Assembly (NCBI GenBank): GCA_030637455.1
Contig: DAOWGL010000165.1
Coordinates: 1 to 6,590 of the forward strand
Direction of reading: 5' to 3'
Origin: Candidatus Nitrosopumilus sp.
GTDB lineage: Archaea; Thermoproteota; Nitrososphaeria; Nitrososphaerales; Nitrosopumilaceae
DNA: 6,590 nucleotides
In this document: one piece after another, positions 5,820-6,590 of the stretch
How the letters are laid out: each line of letters begins with the position of its first letter
How positions within the stretch are numbered: the first letter of the stretch is position 1
The notes under the pieces: model-generated
Told to the model about the DNA's origin: nothing
The model's input: the letters and a program-made list of their open reading frames with translations, nothing else
Database searches by the model: none
Made by a program: the position numbers and the translations under genes

Positions 5820-6590
5820 CTATTCTTTGATTGTCTTGATCAATTTTTTAATGGGATCTTCCATCTGTTTTCTTATTCTTTCTGCTCTTTTTTGACTTTG
5901 ATTATTGTCACCTTCAAAAATTTCCTTAATGTAGTTTGAAATCTTATTGGGACTTGTTTCTCTTTTCACCAAATATTTTTTTACCAAGAAATTTTCAATG
6001 ATATTTGGAACTGCATTATATGATATTGTAGGGATTCCCATTAATGCTGATTCAGCAGTCATAGTACCGCCAGATCCAATAAAAATATCTGTATTTTTTA
6101 ACAAATGTTTTCCATCATATGTCATTTTTACAATCTTTACTTTTTTACCAATAATTTTTTGTAAGTTTTTAATTTGTTTTGTATATCTACCCAAAACTAC
6201 AATATTTTCATTTGCATATTCCATTTCTATTTTTTTTATAATTGGAATGATTTTACTAGATTTTGATGTGTATGATGCTTCTTCTTCTTCAACTCTAATC
6301 AAAATATTCTTTTTATTGTTATTTTTGAATGGTAATTTTGATTTTTTATCAATTTTTCGTTGTATTGTAACGAATGCATCAATTGCTTTGTATTGAATAA
6401 TATTTTTTTCATCAATCCCATATTTTGAAAATTCTTTTTTAGGAATTGTAAGAGGAATTAATAATTTTTGAATTAATGGTAATGTTAATCGCATTACTGC
6501 TTCTGCATGTGGAGAATCACAAAATGCTATGTGTTTAATTCCTAAACCAAATGCAATTCTCGAAGCCTCTGGAGAACAAAAACTAATTAC
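5820..6590 (-). CDS. DUF354 family protein, GT-B glycosyltransferase/epimerase-like (5' truncated by window)
   Basis: The frame is open to the right edge, so the Met at 6494 is internal. The window holds the C-terminal 256 residues of a protein that in this family is about 350 long. The first residues read VISFCSPEASRIAFGLGIKH and continue with a CDSPHAEAVMRL stretch, which I recognise as the DUF354 family of archaea. A C-terminal Rossmann-like half follows, with a NIVVLGRY strand (about residues 129-136 of the visible part) and GSGGTMTAESALMGIP (172-187). That glycine-rich turn with a following acidic helix resembles the nucleotide-sugar site of UDP-GlcNAc 2-epimerases and GT-B glycosyltransferases. 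The C-terminus is very basic and lysine-rich. The gene is intact to its TAG stop. A sugar-nucleotide role is inferred from the fold resemblance; no activity is established to my knowledge. Confidence 0.8.
   Translation of the reverse strand, partial: VISFCSPEASRIAFGLGIKHIAFCDSPHAEAVMRLTLPLIQKLLIPLTIPKKEFSKYGIDEKNIIQYKAIDAFVTIQRKIDKKSKLPFKNNNKKNILIRVEEEEASYTSKSSKIIPIIKKIEMEYANENIVVLGRYTKQIKNLQKIIGKKVKIVKMTYDGKHLLKNTDIFIGSGGTMTAESALMGIPTISYNAVPNIIENFLVKKYLVKRETSPNKISNYIKEIFEGDNNQSQKRAERIRKQMEDPIKKLIKTIKE

Noticed and set aside
5947..6396. 149-residue + strand reading frame
   Set aside because: It is antisense to the DUF354 gene and rich in Phe and Ile because it mirrors Lys-rich coding; no domain, promoter or ribosome site supports it.
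6492..6494. Met codon as the start of the DUF354 gene
   Set aside because: Thirty-two further in-frame codons to the window edge encode a recognisable part of the family (DSPHAEA and before), so the true start lies outside.

Overview
The window looks like chromosomal DNA of an AT-rich archaeon, most likely an ammonia-oxidising member of the Nitrososphaerota (Thaumarchaeota) of the Nitrosopumilus/Nitrosarchaeum kind. The clues are an Lhr-type helicase, an archaeal RPA-like multi-OB-fold protein, a DUF354 protein, a tRNA-Gln with an A1-U72 pair and no encoded CCA, and genes preceded by AT-rich TATA-like boxes rather than strong Shine-Dalgarno sites. The genus is inferred from protein character and base composition, not from a search.

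Layout. (1) Positions 2-1561, + strand: C-terminal part of an Lhr-family helicase; its motor domains lie left of the window. (2) 1558-2976, - strand: a 472-residue RPA-like ssDNA-binding protein, tail to tail with the helicase, the two stop codons sharing a TTAA. (3) 2977-3179: a 203-base divergent intergenic region with TATA-like boxes for both flanking genes and three perfect short palindromes. (4) 3180-4863, + strand: a two-gene ABC-2 export operon, ATPase then permease, overlapping by 17 bases. (5) 4873-5610, - strand: a short nucleotide-sugar-dehydrogenase-like protein, convergent with the permease after only 9 bases. (6) 5678-5750, - strand: tRNA-Gln(UUG). (7) 5820-6590, - strand: the C-terminal 256 residues of a DUF354 protein that resembles GT-B glycosyltransferases and UDP-GlcNAc 2-epimerases; its start lies right of the window.

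Functionally there are three blocks: nucleic-acid maintenance (helicase and RPA), a small-molecule or lipid exporter of the DrrAB type, and a pair of probable sugar-metabolism genes on either side of the tRNA. The most unusual item is the dehydrogenase-like protein. It keeps the Rossmann NAD motif and the catalytic Lys and Cys of UDP-sugar dehydrogenases, lacks the whole C-terminal nucleotide-sugar-binding domain, and has the conserved Asn and Asp of the active site reciprocally exchanged. I found no mobile element, CRISPR array, phage gene or clear new multi-gene system. No gene-free stretch exceeds 300 bases.
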